From NCBI GenBank assembly GCA_937926515.1, contig CALAZZ010000193.1, positions 1-40,031 of the forward strand: a stretch of DNA of 40,031 bases, read 5' to 3'. Shown here in pieces: positions 32,694-40,031 of this stretch (its first letter is position 1; the number at the start of each line of letters is the position of its first letter). This DNA comes from an uncultured Bacteroidales bacterium. Its GTDB lineage: Bacteria; Bacteroidota; Bacteroidia; Bacteroidales; F082. The notes under the pieces were generated by a model. That model made no database searches and was not told the DNA's origin. It saw nothing but the letters and a program-made list of their open reading frames with translations. Position numbers and translations under genes: made by a program.

Positions 32694-33863
32694 ATGCTTA
32701 ACATTGCACTATTTGGGCCTCCCGGGGCAGGAAAGGGAACACAAAGTAAACTGTTGCTTGAAAAGTATAACCTGACCTATATCTCCACCGGAGATATTTT
32801 ACGTGAAGAAATTGCCAATGAGACAGACCTTGGTAAAGAAGCAAAAGACATCATAGGACGCGGTGAACTTGTGCCCGATGAGATCATTGTTCAAATCATT
32901 GAAAAAAAAGTTACAGTAAACCTTGAAACCAGAGGAATTCTATTTGATGGGTTCCCCCGCACTGTTGTTCAGGCATATATCCTTGAAGGACTGTTGTTGA
33001 AAATGAATACCAGCCTGACTTGCATGCTCAGTCTTGAAGTTCCCAAAGAAGAGTTGTTGAAACGTATGCTGGAACGAGGCAAAACAAGTGGCCGATCCGA
33101 TGACAATAGGGAGGTCATTGAATATCGCCTTATGGAATATGAAAATAAAACCAAACCGGTAGCCAATTTTTATCGAGAGAAAGGTAAATACTTTCCCATA
33201 AATGGAGTGGGGAGTGTGGATGAAATATTTCAAAATCTTTGCTATACCATTGACAAGACATTTACCCACGATTATTTCAATGTTGTTTTGTTGGGCAAGC
33301 CGGGATCAGGCAAGGGAACACAAGGCGATATACTGGCACAAAAGAACAAGCTGATCTACATTTCGACCGGTAAACTGCTTAGGCGTGAAATTGCAGCCGA
33401 TACCGACATTGGTAAAATTGCCAAACCCTATATGGAGAAAGGAGAAATAGCACCTGATGAACTGGCGATTAAGTTAATAGAACGTGAAATTCAAAAGAAT
33501 CCGTCTGCTGAAGGGTTTGTGTTCAAAGGCTTCCCGCGAACTATCGTACAGGCCTATATTCTTGATGGATTATTAAGACGACTGGATACAAGCATAAGTT
33601 GTATGATCAATATAAAACTATCTACACTTGATGCCATGAAGAGGCTTAACGAAAGAAGCAAAACCAATAAGTCAAGACCTTATGATCATACTATGGAAAT
33701 GATCCTTAACAGACTAGATGAGTATGAAAAGAAGACCAAGCCTGTAATCGAGTATTATAAACGCCAGAATATTTATTTTGAGGTGGATGGAGGCGGAACC
33801 AAGGAAAATGTTTATGAACGGCTTGAACATGCAGTAAAGGAGGCTTACAAAAAAGTACATTAG
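32694..33863 (+). CDS. adk: Tandem adenylate kinase (two Adk domains in one chain)
   Basis: A 389-residue chain, about twice the usual 190, made of two short-type adenylate kinase domains. Copy 1 (about 1-190) is intact: P-loop GPPGAGKGTQ, YISTGD (Asp34), FDGFPRT (Asp85), and ERGKTSGRSDDN. Copy 2 (about 197-389) keeps the P-loop GKPGSGKGTQ and the fold, but STGD becomes STGK (Lys227), DGFPRT becomes KGFPRT (Lys278) and SGRSDDN becomes KSRPYDH. The copies share the same motif order, and PRTVVQAYILEG matches PRTIVQAYILDG, so they arose by internal duplication. Copy 1 should interconvert ATP, AMP and ADP. Copy 2 may bind nucleotide without catalysis, or be regulatory. obg follows 42 bp later. 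Confidence 0.95.
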   Translation: MLNIALFGPPGAGKGTQSKLLLEKYNLTYISTGDILREEIANETDLGKEAKDIIGRGELVPDEIIVQIIEKKVTVNLETRGILFDGFPRTVVQAYILEGLLLKMNTSLTCMLSLEVPKEELLKRMLERGKTSGRSDDNREVIEYRLMEYENKTKPVANFYREKGKYFPINGVGSVDEIFQNLCYTIDKTFTHDYFNVVLLGKPGSGKGTQGDILAQKNKLIYISTGKLLRREIAADTDIGKIAKPYMEKGEIAPDELAIKLIEREIQKNPSAEGFVFKGFPRTIVQAYILDGLLRRLDTSISCMINIKLSTLDAMKRLNERSKTNKSRPYDHTMEMILNRLDEYEKKTKPVIEYYKRQNIYFEVDGGGTKENVYERLEHAVKEAYKKVH

Positions 33864-33905
33864 CCCGGCTTCCTGACACCCGACACATCTTAGGAATTAT
33901 TACCA

Positions 33906-34907
33906 ATGCCTGCTTCAAATTTTGTCGATTATGTAAAAATCTTTTGTCGTTCCGGAAAGGGAGGTCCCGGGTCAGCTCATCTCAGACGTGAAAAGTTTGT
34001 CCAGAAAGGTGGCCCTGACGGGGGTGATGGAGGCAGGGGAGGACATATTATCCTCAAAGGCAATGCTCAAATGTGGACCTTGTTACACCTGCGTTATACC
34101 AAGCATTTGCATGCCGGTCATGGCGAGTCCGGTGGGAAGCAGCAAAGCACCGGAGCCAGTGGAAAGGACGTTATTATTGAAGTGCCACTTGGCACAATTG
34201 CCATTGATTCGGAAACGGGTAAGAAAATGGCTGAGATAGCCTATGATGGACAGGAAGAAGTGTTGCTTTCAGGTGGCAGGGGTGGTTTAGGAAATGTACA
34301 TTTCAAATCTGCAACAAACCAAACTCCACGATATGCCCAACCGGGAGAGCCATTCAATGAAGCATGGATCATCATCGAGCTTAAGCTACTTGCCGACGTA
34401 GGCCTGGTTGGGTTCCCCAATGCCGGTAAATCAACCTTACTATCAACCATTTCCGCTGCCAAACCTGAAATAGCTGATTATCCTTTTACCACGCTTACTC
34501 CACATTTGGGAATAGTAAGCTATTACGACTATAAATCGTTTGTAGTTGCTGATATTCCGGGCATTATCGAAGGTGCTTCTGAAGGGAAGGGCTTGGGACT
34601 ACGTTTTTTACGGCATATCGAGCGCAACTCCATACTGCTGTTTATGATCCCTGCTGATGCCAGTGATATTAAGGCCGAATATCAAATCCTCCTAAAGGAA
34701 TTAACAGCCTATAATCCTGAATTGCTTGACAAAGACCGCCTGCTGGCCGTATCAAAAAGTGATTTGCTTGATGACGAATTGAAAGCTGAAATGCAAATAA
34801 ATTTACCTGACTTGCCTTTTGTTTTTATCAGTTCAATTACGGGAGAGGGCATCAAGGAATTGAAGGACATGCTCTGGCATCAGCTTACTGCTCATGCCCA
34901 GGATTAG
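33906..34907 (+). CDS. obgE: Obg/CgtA GTPase
   Basis: A 333-residue ribosome-associated GTPase of normal length. The glycine-rich Obg domain fills the N-terminal 155 residues or so (SGKGGPGSAHLRREKFVQKG, GGDGGRGGHIILKGN, LLSGGRGGLGNVHF). The G domain has G1 VGFPNAGKSTLLS, the switch region YPFTTLTPHLG, G3 ADIPGIIEGASEGKGLG, and G4 SKSD, with FISSITGEGI for G5. There is no long C-terminal extension. It takes part in 50S ribosome assembly and stress-linked growth control. The adk-obg neighbourhood is common in Bacteroidota as far as I know. Certain. Confidence 0.97.
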   Translation: MPASNFVDYVKIFCRSGKGGPGSAHLRREKFVQKGGPDGGDGGRGGHIILKGNAQMWTLLHLRYTKHLHAGHGESGGKQQSTGASGKDVIIEVPLGTIAIDSETGKKMAEIAYDGQEEVLLSGGRGGLGNVHFKSATNQTPRYAQPGEPFNEAWIIIELKLLADVGLVGFPNAGKSTLLSTISAAKPEIADYPFTTLTPHLGIVSYYDYKSFVVADIPGIIEGASEGKGLGLRFLRHIERNSILLFMIPADASDIKAEYQILLKELTAYNPELLDKDRLLAVSKSDLLDDELKAEMQINLPDLPFVFISSITGEGIKELKDMLWHQLTAHAQD

Positions 34908-34981
34908 GTGTGCCTCATTTTTTTGTATCTCTAAGTAATGTGCAAGCGATATAAATGGAAACTAGAAAAAGAAGACACCAT

Positions 34982-35419
34982 ATGAAATATACTCTGATAT
35001 TATGCTCACTGTATTTATTAATTGGAGTTTCGTGTAAGAAAGAACAGGAGGAAACCATTGCCAAATCAGTATGGTTAACACAAAAAACCTGGGTACATGA
35101 TAACGAAATGCTTGATTTAAATAATAATCTGAAACCTGATGATGTACAGGGCGTTAAAAAAGACATAATTTTCAATTTTGACATTGATGGCACACTTGAT
35201 TATTCAAAAGATCAAATTGTCAAACAACTTCAATGGAAATTTGAAAACAATGAAACTGTTATCAGAATAATTGGAATTATGGATGATGCTGTAATACCCC
35301 CGGTAGAAGAGTCAATGCATGAGGTATATCTATTAGATGAGAGCACCCTGATTCTGTTTTACGCATCAACAACAAGCAATCCGGAATTCGGCACATTTGA
35401 TATTTATAAAAATAATTGA
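34982..35419 (+). CDS. Small lipoprotein, unknown function
   Basis: A 145-residue lipoprotein. The ATG at 34982 (MKYTLILCSLYLLIGVSC) gives a clean SPII signal with the lipobox Cys at residue 18, followed by KKEQEE. An ATG nine codons upstream would put charged residues before the signal and is less likely. The mature part has alternating strands (TQKTWVHDNEML, DIIFNFDIDGTLDYSK, WKFENNETVIRIIG) resembling small lipocalin-like Bacteroidota lipoproteins. That resemblance is weak and function is unknown. The 205-bp gap that follows (35420-35624) holds a -7-like TATCTTTA at 35582 and nothing else recognised. Confidence 0.75.
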   Translation: MKYTLILCSLYLLIGVSCKKEQEETIAKSVWLTQKTWVHDNEMLDLNNNLKPDDVQGVKKDIIFNFDIDGTLDYSKDQIVKQLQWKFENNETVIRIIGIMDDAVIPPVEESMHEVYLLDESTLILFYASTTSNPEFGTFDIYKNN

Positions 35420-35624
35420 AGGTAAGCACATCATATGCGATGATATCATGTATAGGCTTCCAGGCTAACAAGATATGCAGTGGAATGGAACTACAGCTTA
35501 TTAATTAAACGGCTTTGGTGAAAAGCACTGACAGACCAAATCACCCATCCGTCATAACTATGAAGGCGTACTAAAATTCTATATCTTTACACCCATTCCA
35601 ATTAATACATTAAAGAAGGGGAGG

Positions 35625-36248
35625 ATGACTTTGAAAAATATAATTGCACTACTCTTAATTATTTTTGTTTTTCAATTTCCCATAATGGCTCAGCATATGC
35701 AGCTTGGAGATTCATTGAACAAGGTGCGCAATCAAAATATAAGGCATATGCTTGATTTACGCTTTAGGGGAGGAACAGGAGAATTTGAAAGGCAATTGTT
35801 AGCTGCGGTTGAATATACTGCTGAAGCACGGCGTAATTGTGTGCTTGGGGTGGTCATTCTTTCCTTTTCTGTGGGGTGTGATAATGAACTGGTCAACTTC
35901 AGAATGCGCAACCCGTTGGGCCATGGCCTCAATGAGCAGTTAAGATCTTTTTTCGAATCTACCGATGGAAATTGGAACGAATGTGATGATGACAGATATA
36001 CACGTTTTGAAATACCCGTTGCATTTATGCTTGATAAAACACAGACTACTGCCCGAGGTTTTTTTACAATCGATGGAGGGAATCCCGGGTATAGATGCCG
36101 AAGTGATGAATATTATTGGGACAGGATGAACCGTTTCCGCGAACGAGGACGGACAAAAAAGGCCCTGGAAATGATAGATGTACTCATCCATCGTGATCCA
36201 TTGAACTCCAAATATACAGATGTTAAGCGTGCGCTATTAAGCGAGTGA
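35625..36248 (+). CDS. Exported protein with TonB-C-terminal-like domain
   Basis: A 207-residue protein with an N-terminal Sec signal (MTLKNIIALLLIIFVFQFPI, cleavage near MAQ). Residues of about 48-115 match the pattern of the TonB C-terminal domain (FRGGTGEFERQLLAAVEY, GVVILSFSVGCDNELVNF, LNEQLRSFFESTDGNW). The glycine-phenylalanine start and the final tryptophan fit the TonB family's periplasmic fold, but the usual membrane anchor and proline-rich linker are missing. The C-terminal 35 residues (RGRTKKALEMIDVLIHRDPL) look like a single TPR-like helix pair. It may be a periplasmic accessory that binds TonB-box or peptidoglycan partners; that is inference. The PAP2 gene follows immediately. 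Confidence 0.7.
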   Translation: MTLKNIIALLLIIFVFQFPIMAQHMQLGDSLNKVRNQNIRHMLDLRFRGGTGEFERQLLAAVEYTAEARRNCVLGVVILSFSVGCDNELVNFRMRNPLGHGLNEQLRSFFESTDGNWNECDDDRYTRFEIPVAFMLDKTQTTARGFFTIDGGNPGYRCRSDEYYWDRMNRFRERGRTKKALEMIDVLIHRDPLNSKYTDVKRALLSE

Positions 36249-36262
36249 TAAAACGCCCCACA

Positions 36263-36841
36263 ATGTTCGAATTCCTTAACGATATTGACACCAGTCTGTT
36301 TTTATATCTCAATGGATTAAATCATCCCTGGGTGGATCCGATCATGGTATTCATCACTGGTAAATTTAGCTGGATACCACTTTATGCTGCGTTGCTCGCA
36401 GTTTTTATTTGGAAATACAAGTGGCAAACAGTCATGATATTGCTGGTGATTGCGATTCTCATTGCACTCTCTGATCAGCTATCCGTAAAGGCTTTTAAAT
36501 TTGTCTTTGAACGCCCAAGACCATGTCATGAGCCTGATCTGATGCCATATATTCATTTACCGGCTGGTAAATGCGGCGGAGCCTATGGTTTTGTGTCCTC
36601 ACATGCTGCAAATAGTTTTGCGCTGGCAGGTTTTGTTTATCTGCTGTTTAGATCATGGTTTAGATCAGTAGGATACTTCACTTTTGGCTGGGCCACACTT
36701 GTTTCATATAGCCGAATCTATGTGGGTGTGCACTATCCTGGAGATATCGTTGCAGGTGCATTGCTTGGTTTAATTGTTGCACTGGTAGTATATTTTGTTT
36801 TTAGACTTGCCGATCAGAATCTGTGTAAAACAAATTGTTGA
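36263..36841 (+). CDS. PAP2-family membrane phosphatase (undecaprenyl-PP / lipid phosphatase type)
   Basis: A 192-residue inner-membrane protein with about five or six hydrophobic segments. The PAP2 motifs are complete: KAFKFVFERPRP (motif 1), GFVSSHAANSFA (motif 2, with SSHA in place of the usual PSGH) and SRIYVGVHYPGDIVAGALLG (motif 3 with the catalytic His). It removes a terminal phosphate from a lipid or isoprenoid pyrophosphate such as undecaprenyl diphosphate at the periplasmic face. The ATG at 36263 is chosen; a GTG at 36245 overlapping the previous stop by four bases is possible and would indicate translational coupling. It converges with the SAM hydrolase gene. Family certain. Confidence 0.92.
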   Translation: MFEFLNDIDTSLFLYLNGLNHPWVDPIMVFITGKFSWIPLYAALLAVFIWKYKWQTVMILLVIAILIALSDQLSVKAFKFVFERPRPCHEPDLMPYIHLPAGKCGGAYGFVSSHAANSFALAGFVYLLFRSWFRSVGYFTFGWATLVSYSRIYVGVHYPGDIVAGALLGLIVALVVYFVFRLADQNLCKTNC

Positions 36842-36846
36842 GATGA

Positions 36847-37620
36847 TCAGAAGAAGTTAACATCGACAGGGTTCAAGCGTTCCATACCACAGAGCGATGC
36901 CGCTTTTCCATGATTGATGGCAATCTCAAGCAATCCATGGGTTCCAAATAAAGCGACCAATTCTGCAATACCTTCATCTGTGTAGGCGGTGCTTATTGTG
37001 CTGATGCGATATCCACTAAAATAGATCTCAAACTTGCGGCTGTTTCTTTGTTCACGAAATAGTTTTTCGCTGATATTTGTAATCAGGTTCTCATAGGCAT
37101 CAACGTGGATAACCATACCTTTGATGGCATTGGGCGAAACAGTAGGTTGAAACAAAAATTTTGATGTAAGTTGTGATCGGGCTTCACCAAGAGACGAAAG
37201 TGGCTCTCCCTGTATCAATAGCATTGCTGCCTTTACAAAACGATCCCTTGTGCTAAATGTGAAAAAGTCAGAATCTAGAGGGATATCCAATTCAACGATT
37301 TCCATTTCCTCATCTCCGAAAATCATTGAAAATACACCATTGTCAGCCCCAATGAAGTAATGGTCATTGGTTTTGACCACTATATGTGGATTATCAATGG
37401 ATTCTTCAGAATTAACCCCCAGGATATGTATTGTTCCCTTTGGAAAATGCTTATAGCAATTGCGAAGGGTAAACGCAGCACTCTCAATATCAAACTGTTT
37501 AATGTGGTGCGAAATATCAACAATAGTAACATCCGGCAGATGTGAAAGTATAGTGCCTTTTACTGCGGCCAGATAATAGTCAGATGTGCCCCAGTCGCTT
37601 GTAAGTGTAATTATAGCCAT
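36847..37620 (-). CDS. SAM hydrolase / SAM-dependent halogenase-fold protein (DUF62)
   Basis: A 257-residue protein of the S-adenosyl-L-methionine hydroxide adenosyltransferase family. The N-terminus is ITLTSDWGTSDYYLAAVKG, followed by IVDISHHIKQFDIESAAF, YFIGADNGVFSMI, and in the second domain VIHVDAYENLITNIS with LEIAINHGKAA. Characterised DUF62 members split SAM to adenosine and methionine using water in place of the halide used by fluorinases and chlorinases. I cannot place the Asp-Arg-His triad with confidence by eye, so activity is inferred from the family. The gene stands alone between PAP2 and phoH, with its own promoter element. Confidence 0.92.
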   Translation of the reverse strand: MAIITLTSDWGTSDYYLAAVKGTILSHLPDVTIVDISHHIKQFDIESAAFTLRNCYKHFPKGTIHILGVNSEESIDNPHIVVKTNDHYFIGADNGVFSMIFGDEEMEIVELDIPLDSDFFTFSTRDRFVKAAMLLIQGEPLSSLGEARSQLTSKFLFQPTVSPNAIKGMVIHVDAYENLITNISEKLFREQRNSRKFEIYFSGYRISTISTAYTDEGIAELVALFGTHGLLEIAINHGKAASLCGMERLNPVDVNFF

Positions 37621-37670
37621 ATACTTTGCCAGGTCTAAGATTTAGAGGAATGATCATTGGTTTAGCAGGT

Positions 37671-37678
37671 CAAAATTA
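37671..37678 (-). promoter_or_regulatory. Bacteroidota -7 element (TAATTTTG) for the SAM hydrolase gene
   Basis: A full TAnnTTTG match on the minus strand, 51 bp upstream of the start codon at 37620. It lies in the 291-bp divergent gap shared with phoH. Confidence 0.45.
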
Positions 37679-37754
37679 AGCAAAACACATCTTTTTTTAT
37701 AGTTTGCATGAATAAAATTCGAAACGTTTTTGGAACAAATCCTTAAACTACCAT

Positions 37755-37787
37755 TTGCATTAGTAAAATGTATTCATTTTAGATTTG
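37755..37787 (+). promoter_or_regulatory. Candidate promoter (TTG, 22 bp, TAGATTTG) for phoH-purC
   Basis: TTG at 37755-37757 and TAGATTTG at 37780-37787, with a spacer slightly longer than the usual 19-21 bp. It would give a leader of about 115 nt before phoH. Nothing else was recognised in the gap. Confidence 0.4.
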
Positions 37788-37911
37788 TTGATAATGGATT
37801 TGCACATTTGGTAAATGACTATCCGGGCATGATTTTGGCAAGCAATATTTTAATAATTTTGAAATCAGTATTGTAGATGAAAAGTTATCAATCATATTAC
37901 ATGAATAGCCT

Positions 37912-38925
37912 ATGAGCGAACAGATTATCCAGATAGATAATGTTAGCCCGATTGATGTTTTTGGCCCTAATGATATCCATCTGGAGCAAATCAAAGGACT
38001 TTTTCCAAAGCTTAAAATTATTGCAAGGGGTGATTTTGTAAAAGTGATCGGAGAAGCAGGAGAGGTGGCCAATTTTATAAAACGTTTTGAGTTGATGCTT
38101 GTGCATTGCGAACGTTTTGGTAAGATTAACCCCATTCTGATTGAACAGATCATGTATGGAGAACCAAATGGTGAATCAGGTGTGGAACCGCTATCCAGTG
38201 ATGTGCTGGTGCATGGCAGAGGCGGGCTATTGGTAAAGGCAATAACAGTGAATCAAAAACGTATGGTAAAGAGCAGCGATCGCAAGGACCTGATCTTTGC
38301 CATTGGACCTGCCGGAACAGGAAAAACGTATACCGCAGTTGCGTTGGCTGTGAGGGCATTAAAAAACAGACAAGTCAAACGCATCATCCTCACTCGACCG
38401 GCCGTGGAAGCAGGGGAAAATCTTGGATTTTTACCCGGCGACCTCAAGGACAAACTTGACCCGTACTTGCAACCGCTTTACGATGCGTTGCGTGATATGC
38501 TTCCTACCCAAAGATTACTCACCTACCTCGAAGATGGTACCATTGAGGTGGCACCACTTGCTTTTATGCGTGGCCGCACACTGGATAATGCGTTTGCCAT
38601 ATTGGATGAAGCACAAAATGCTACCCGTAGCCAGCTTAAAATGTTTCTGACACGTATGGGAAAATCGGCAAAATTTATTGTGACAGGGGATATTACACAG
38701 ATTGACTTGCCTTACAAACAGCCTTCCGGCTTATTGCAAGCCATTGATATTCTAAAAGATGTACCGGAAATTGATTTTGTTTTCCTTGACGAGAAAGATG
38801 TTGTGAGACATCGGCTGGTCACCAAAATCATTGAAGCATATAAATCTTCTTCTACATTAAATAAAGACAATAAGGCTTATAATATCAAGGACACGAGCAA
38901 CCAAAATCAAGCTGATGAGCAATAA
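37912..38925 (+). CDS. phoH: PhoH-family ATPase
   Basis: A 337-residue cytoplasmic P-loop ATPase. An N-terminal KH-like segment (LKIIARGDFVKVIGEAGEVA) precedes the ATPase core: Walker A GPAGTGKTYTAVALAVRAL, RPAVEAGENLGFLPGDLKDK, Walker B FAILDEAQNATRSQL and sensor KFIVTGDITQIDLP. This is the PhoH-like protein (YbeZ type), thought to act in RNA metabolism or ribosome maturation; the ybeY gene that often accompanies it is not here. The last 11 bases overlap the start of purC, so the two are translationally coupled. Identification is secure. Confidence 0.96.
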   Translation: MSEQIIQIDNVSPIDVFGPNDIHLEQIKGLFPKLKIIARGDFVKVIGEAGEVANFIKRFELMLVHCERFGKINPILIEQIMYGEPNGESGVEPLSSDVLVHGRGGLLVKAITVNQKRMVKSSDRKDLIFAIGPAGTGKTYTAVALAVRALKNRQVKRIILTRPAVEAGENLGFLPGDLKDKLDPYLQPLYDALRDMLPTQRLLTYLEDGTIEVAPLAFMRGRTLDNAFAILDEAQNATRSQLKMFLTRMGKSAKFIVTGDITQIDLPYKQPSGLLQAIDILKDVPEIDFVFLDEKDVVRHRLVTKIIEAYKSSSTLNKDNKAYNIKDTSNQNQADEQ

Positions 38926-39877
38926 TTCAGATCAGGTTGTAGTGGAAACCAATTTTAAGTTTCCTAACCAAAAAAGCTTTTATAAGGGTAAGGTCCGTGA
39001 TGTTTACAACATCGATGACCGCTTACTTATCATGATTGCCACCGACCGCATATCAGCATTTGATGTGGTATTACCCAGAGGTATACCATACAAGGGACAG
39101 GTTTTGAATCAGATTGCCGCTCTGTTTTTGGATGCCACGAAACACCTGGTGCCAAACTGGAGAATCGCCAGTCCTGATCCGGTTGTTACAATAGGATATA
39201 AATGTACCCCTTTGCCGGTTGAGATGATCGTTAGAGCTTATTTATCAGGCAGCGCATGGCGCACATACAAATCCGGTAAACGTGAAATATGCGGTGTATT
39301 GTTACCGGATGGTCTTGCGGAACATCAGAAATTACCTGAACCCATCATTACCCCAACAACCAAAGCCGTGCATGGACACGATGAAGATATCAGCAAACAG
39401 GAGATTTTGAAGCAGGGCCTGGTCAAACCAGCTGATTACGAAATGATTGAAAGATATAGCCTTCAATTGTTTAAGCATGGAAGTGAGATGGCTGCCCGGC
39501 AGGGGCTTATCCTTGTTGATACGAAATATGAATTTGGCAAATCCAATGGTGAGGTATTTCTGATTGATGAGATTCATACCCCTGATTCTTCGAGGTATTT
39601 CTATGTTGATGATTATATAGAGAATTTCAATAACGGTAAGCCACAACGTCAGCTTTCAAAGGAGTTTGTAAGGGAATGGCTTATGGAAAAAGGATTTCAG
39701 GGCAAGGCTGGCCAACAAATGCCTGTTATGACAGATAGTTTTGTTCAACAAGTATCTGAGCGCTATATCGAATTGTTTGAGAAAGTGACCGGTAAATCTT
39801 TCCTCAAAGCTTCAACCGATAAGATCACACAAAGGATCGAGAACAATATCCTTGATTTCTTGTCTCAATATTTATAA
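38915..39877 (+). CDS. purC: Phosphoribosylaminoimidazole-succinocarboxamide synthase
   Basis: A 320-residue SAICAR synthetase of the longer type. Family segments are SFYKGKVRDVYNIDD, IATDRISAFDVVLPRGIP, PVEMIVRAYLSGSAWRTYKS, PITTPTTKA-like PIITPTTKAVHGHDED and LVDTKYEFGKSNGEVFLIDE with IHTPDSSRY. It joins CAIR and aspartate with ATP in step 8 (7 in some schemes) of de novo purine synthesis. It starts inside the end of phoH (11-bp overlap), an arrangement that couples the two. With hpt and adk at 32-34 kb it is the third purine gene in the window, but not in the same operon. Certain. Confidence 0.97.
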   Translation: MSNNSDQVVVETNFKFPNQKSFYKGKVRDVYNIDDRLLIMIATDRISAFDVVLPRGIPYKGQVLNQIAALFLDATKHLVPNWRIASPDPVVTIGYKCTPLPVEMIVRAYLSGSAWRTYKSGKREICGVLLPDGLAEHQKLPEPIITPTTKAVHGHDEDISKQEILKQGLVKPADYEMIERYSLQLFKHGSEMAARQGLILVDTKYEFGKSNGEVFLIDEIHTPDSSRYFYVDDYIENFNNGKPQRQLSKEFVREWLMEKGFQGKAGQQMPVMTDSFVQQVSERYIELFEKVTGKSFLKASTDKITQRIENNILDFLSQYL

Positions 39878-39881
39878 AGTT

Positions 39882-40031
39882 TTATTGGATGTCAAGGGCA
39901 GTGAGCAGATACCTCCTGTTTTCCGGATTGGGCACCCACTTTTTTCTCCATAAAGAATTATTGATCGATGCAATTTGATTTAAAAGCCGAGAAGTTTCAT
40001 TTTCAATTTGGATTGTGGGTTTATCCCCGGG
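39882..40031 (-). CDS. 3-prime end of an unidentified gene cut by the right edge
   Basis: The minus strand is open from the window edge to a TAA at 39882-39884, giving about 49 residues with coding-like composition (RLLNQIASINNSLWRKKW, ending RRYLLTALDIQ). It would converge on purC with only a four-base gap. A competing reading is a plus-strand start at 39968 (MQFDLKAEKFHFQFGLWVYP, open to the edge). The minus reading is preferred because it is longer and fills the space after purC. No family recognised. Confidence 0.45.
   Translation of the reverse strand, partial: PGDKPTIQIENETSRLLNQIASINNSLWRKKWVPNPENRRYLLTALDIQ

Noticed and set aside
39968..40031. Plus-strand start MQFDLKAEKFHFQFG open to the right edge
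   Set aside because: Only 21 codons with no clear ribosome-binding site. The opposite strand has a longer coding-like frame ending next to purC, so this was not listed as a gene, though it cannot be excluded.
1..40031. CRISPR arrays, tRNA/rRNA genes, insertion sequences, phage or integrase genes
   Set aside because: None was found on reading: no regularly spaced repeats, no CCA-ended cloverleaf candidates and no transposase or integrase-like translations.

Overview
The window is a chromosomal stretch of a Bacteroidota bacterium, most likely class Bacteroidia. The signs are a SusC/SusD outer-membrane pair, a secreted protease with a type IX secretion (Por) sorting tail, several SPII lipoproteins, and many copies of the Bacteroidota -7 promoter element TAnnTTTG just upstream of genes. 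No tRNA, rRNA, CRISPR array, insertion sequence or phage gene was seen. Coding is dense and moderately AT-rich, and most genes are housekeeping or metabolic.

Layout. 1-5.9 kb (minus strand): a SusC-SusD-lipoprotein uptake operon closed by a strong terminator. 5.9-8.5 kb (minus): two small four-helix membrane proteins and a histidine/aromatic amino acid ammonia-lyase whose MIO triad reads Ala-Cys-Gly. 8.6-10.1 kb (plus): a thioredoxin-like protein and thioredoxin reductase. 10.2-12.7 kb (minus): a T9SS-exported trypsin-like protease. 12.9-14.4 kb (plus): a candidate structured RNA, an ICMT-like methyltransferase, a thioredoxin-glutaredoxin fusion, and a GroES with no GroEL beside it. 14.5-15.0 kb (minus): a c-type cytochrome lipoprotein. 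15.3-21.4 kb (plus): a three-gene NuoE / NuoF / giant-fusion operon for a soluble flavin and iron-sulfur oxidoreductase. 21.6-23.8 kb: SlyD and, convergent to it, an AbgT transporter. 24.0-27.0 kb (plus): two receiver domains fused to a PEP-synthase-type ATP-grasp domain. 27.1-30.1 kb (minus): a cyclic-nucleotide-binding-domain/aspartase fusion and a D-serine-dehydratase-family PLP enzyme. 30.2-34.9 kb (plus): M16 protease, O-methyltransferase, hpt, a tandem adenylate kinase and obg. 35.0-40.0 kb: a lipoprotein, a TonB-C-like exported protein, a PAP2 phosphatase, a SAM hydrolase (minus), phoH, purC, and the edge of a further gene.

The most unusual content is a set of non-standard domain fusions. 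The best candidate for an undescribed system is the 15.3-21.4 kb operon. It combines a NADH/FMN NuoEF module with one 1231-residue chain that carries a NuoG-type Fe-S domain, a GltD/NfnB-type FAD-NAD(P)H domain, ferredoxin clusters, and a formate-dehydrogenase-like domain that has lost its Fe-S and Mo ligands. This looks like an electron-bifurcating or confurcating transhydrogenase related to the Sporomusa-type (Stn) enzymes, with the molybdoenzyme fold kept only as structure. The tandem adenylate kinase with a degenerate second copy, the CNB-aspartase, the REC-REC-ATP-grasp protein and the Ala-Cys-Gly lyase are further points for follow-up. All functional statements come from reading motifs by eye; no database search was run.
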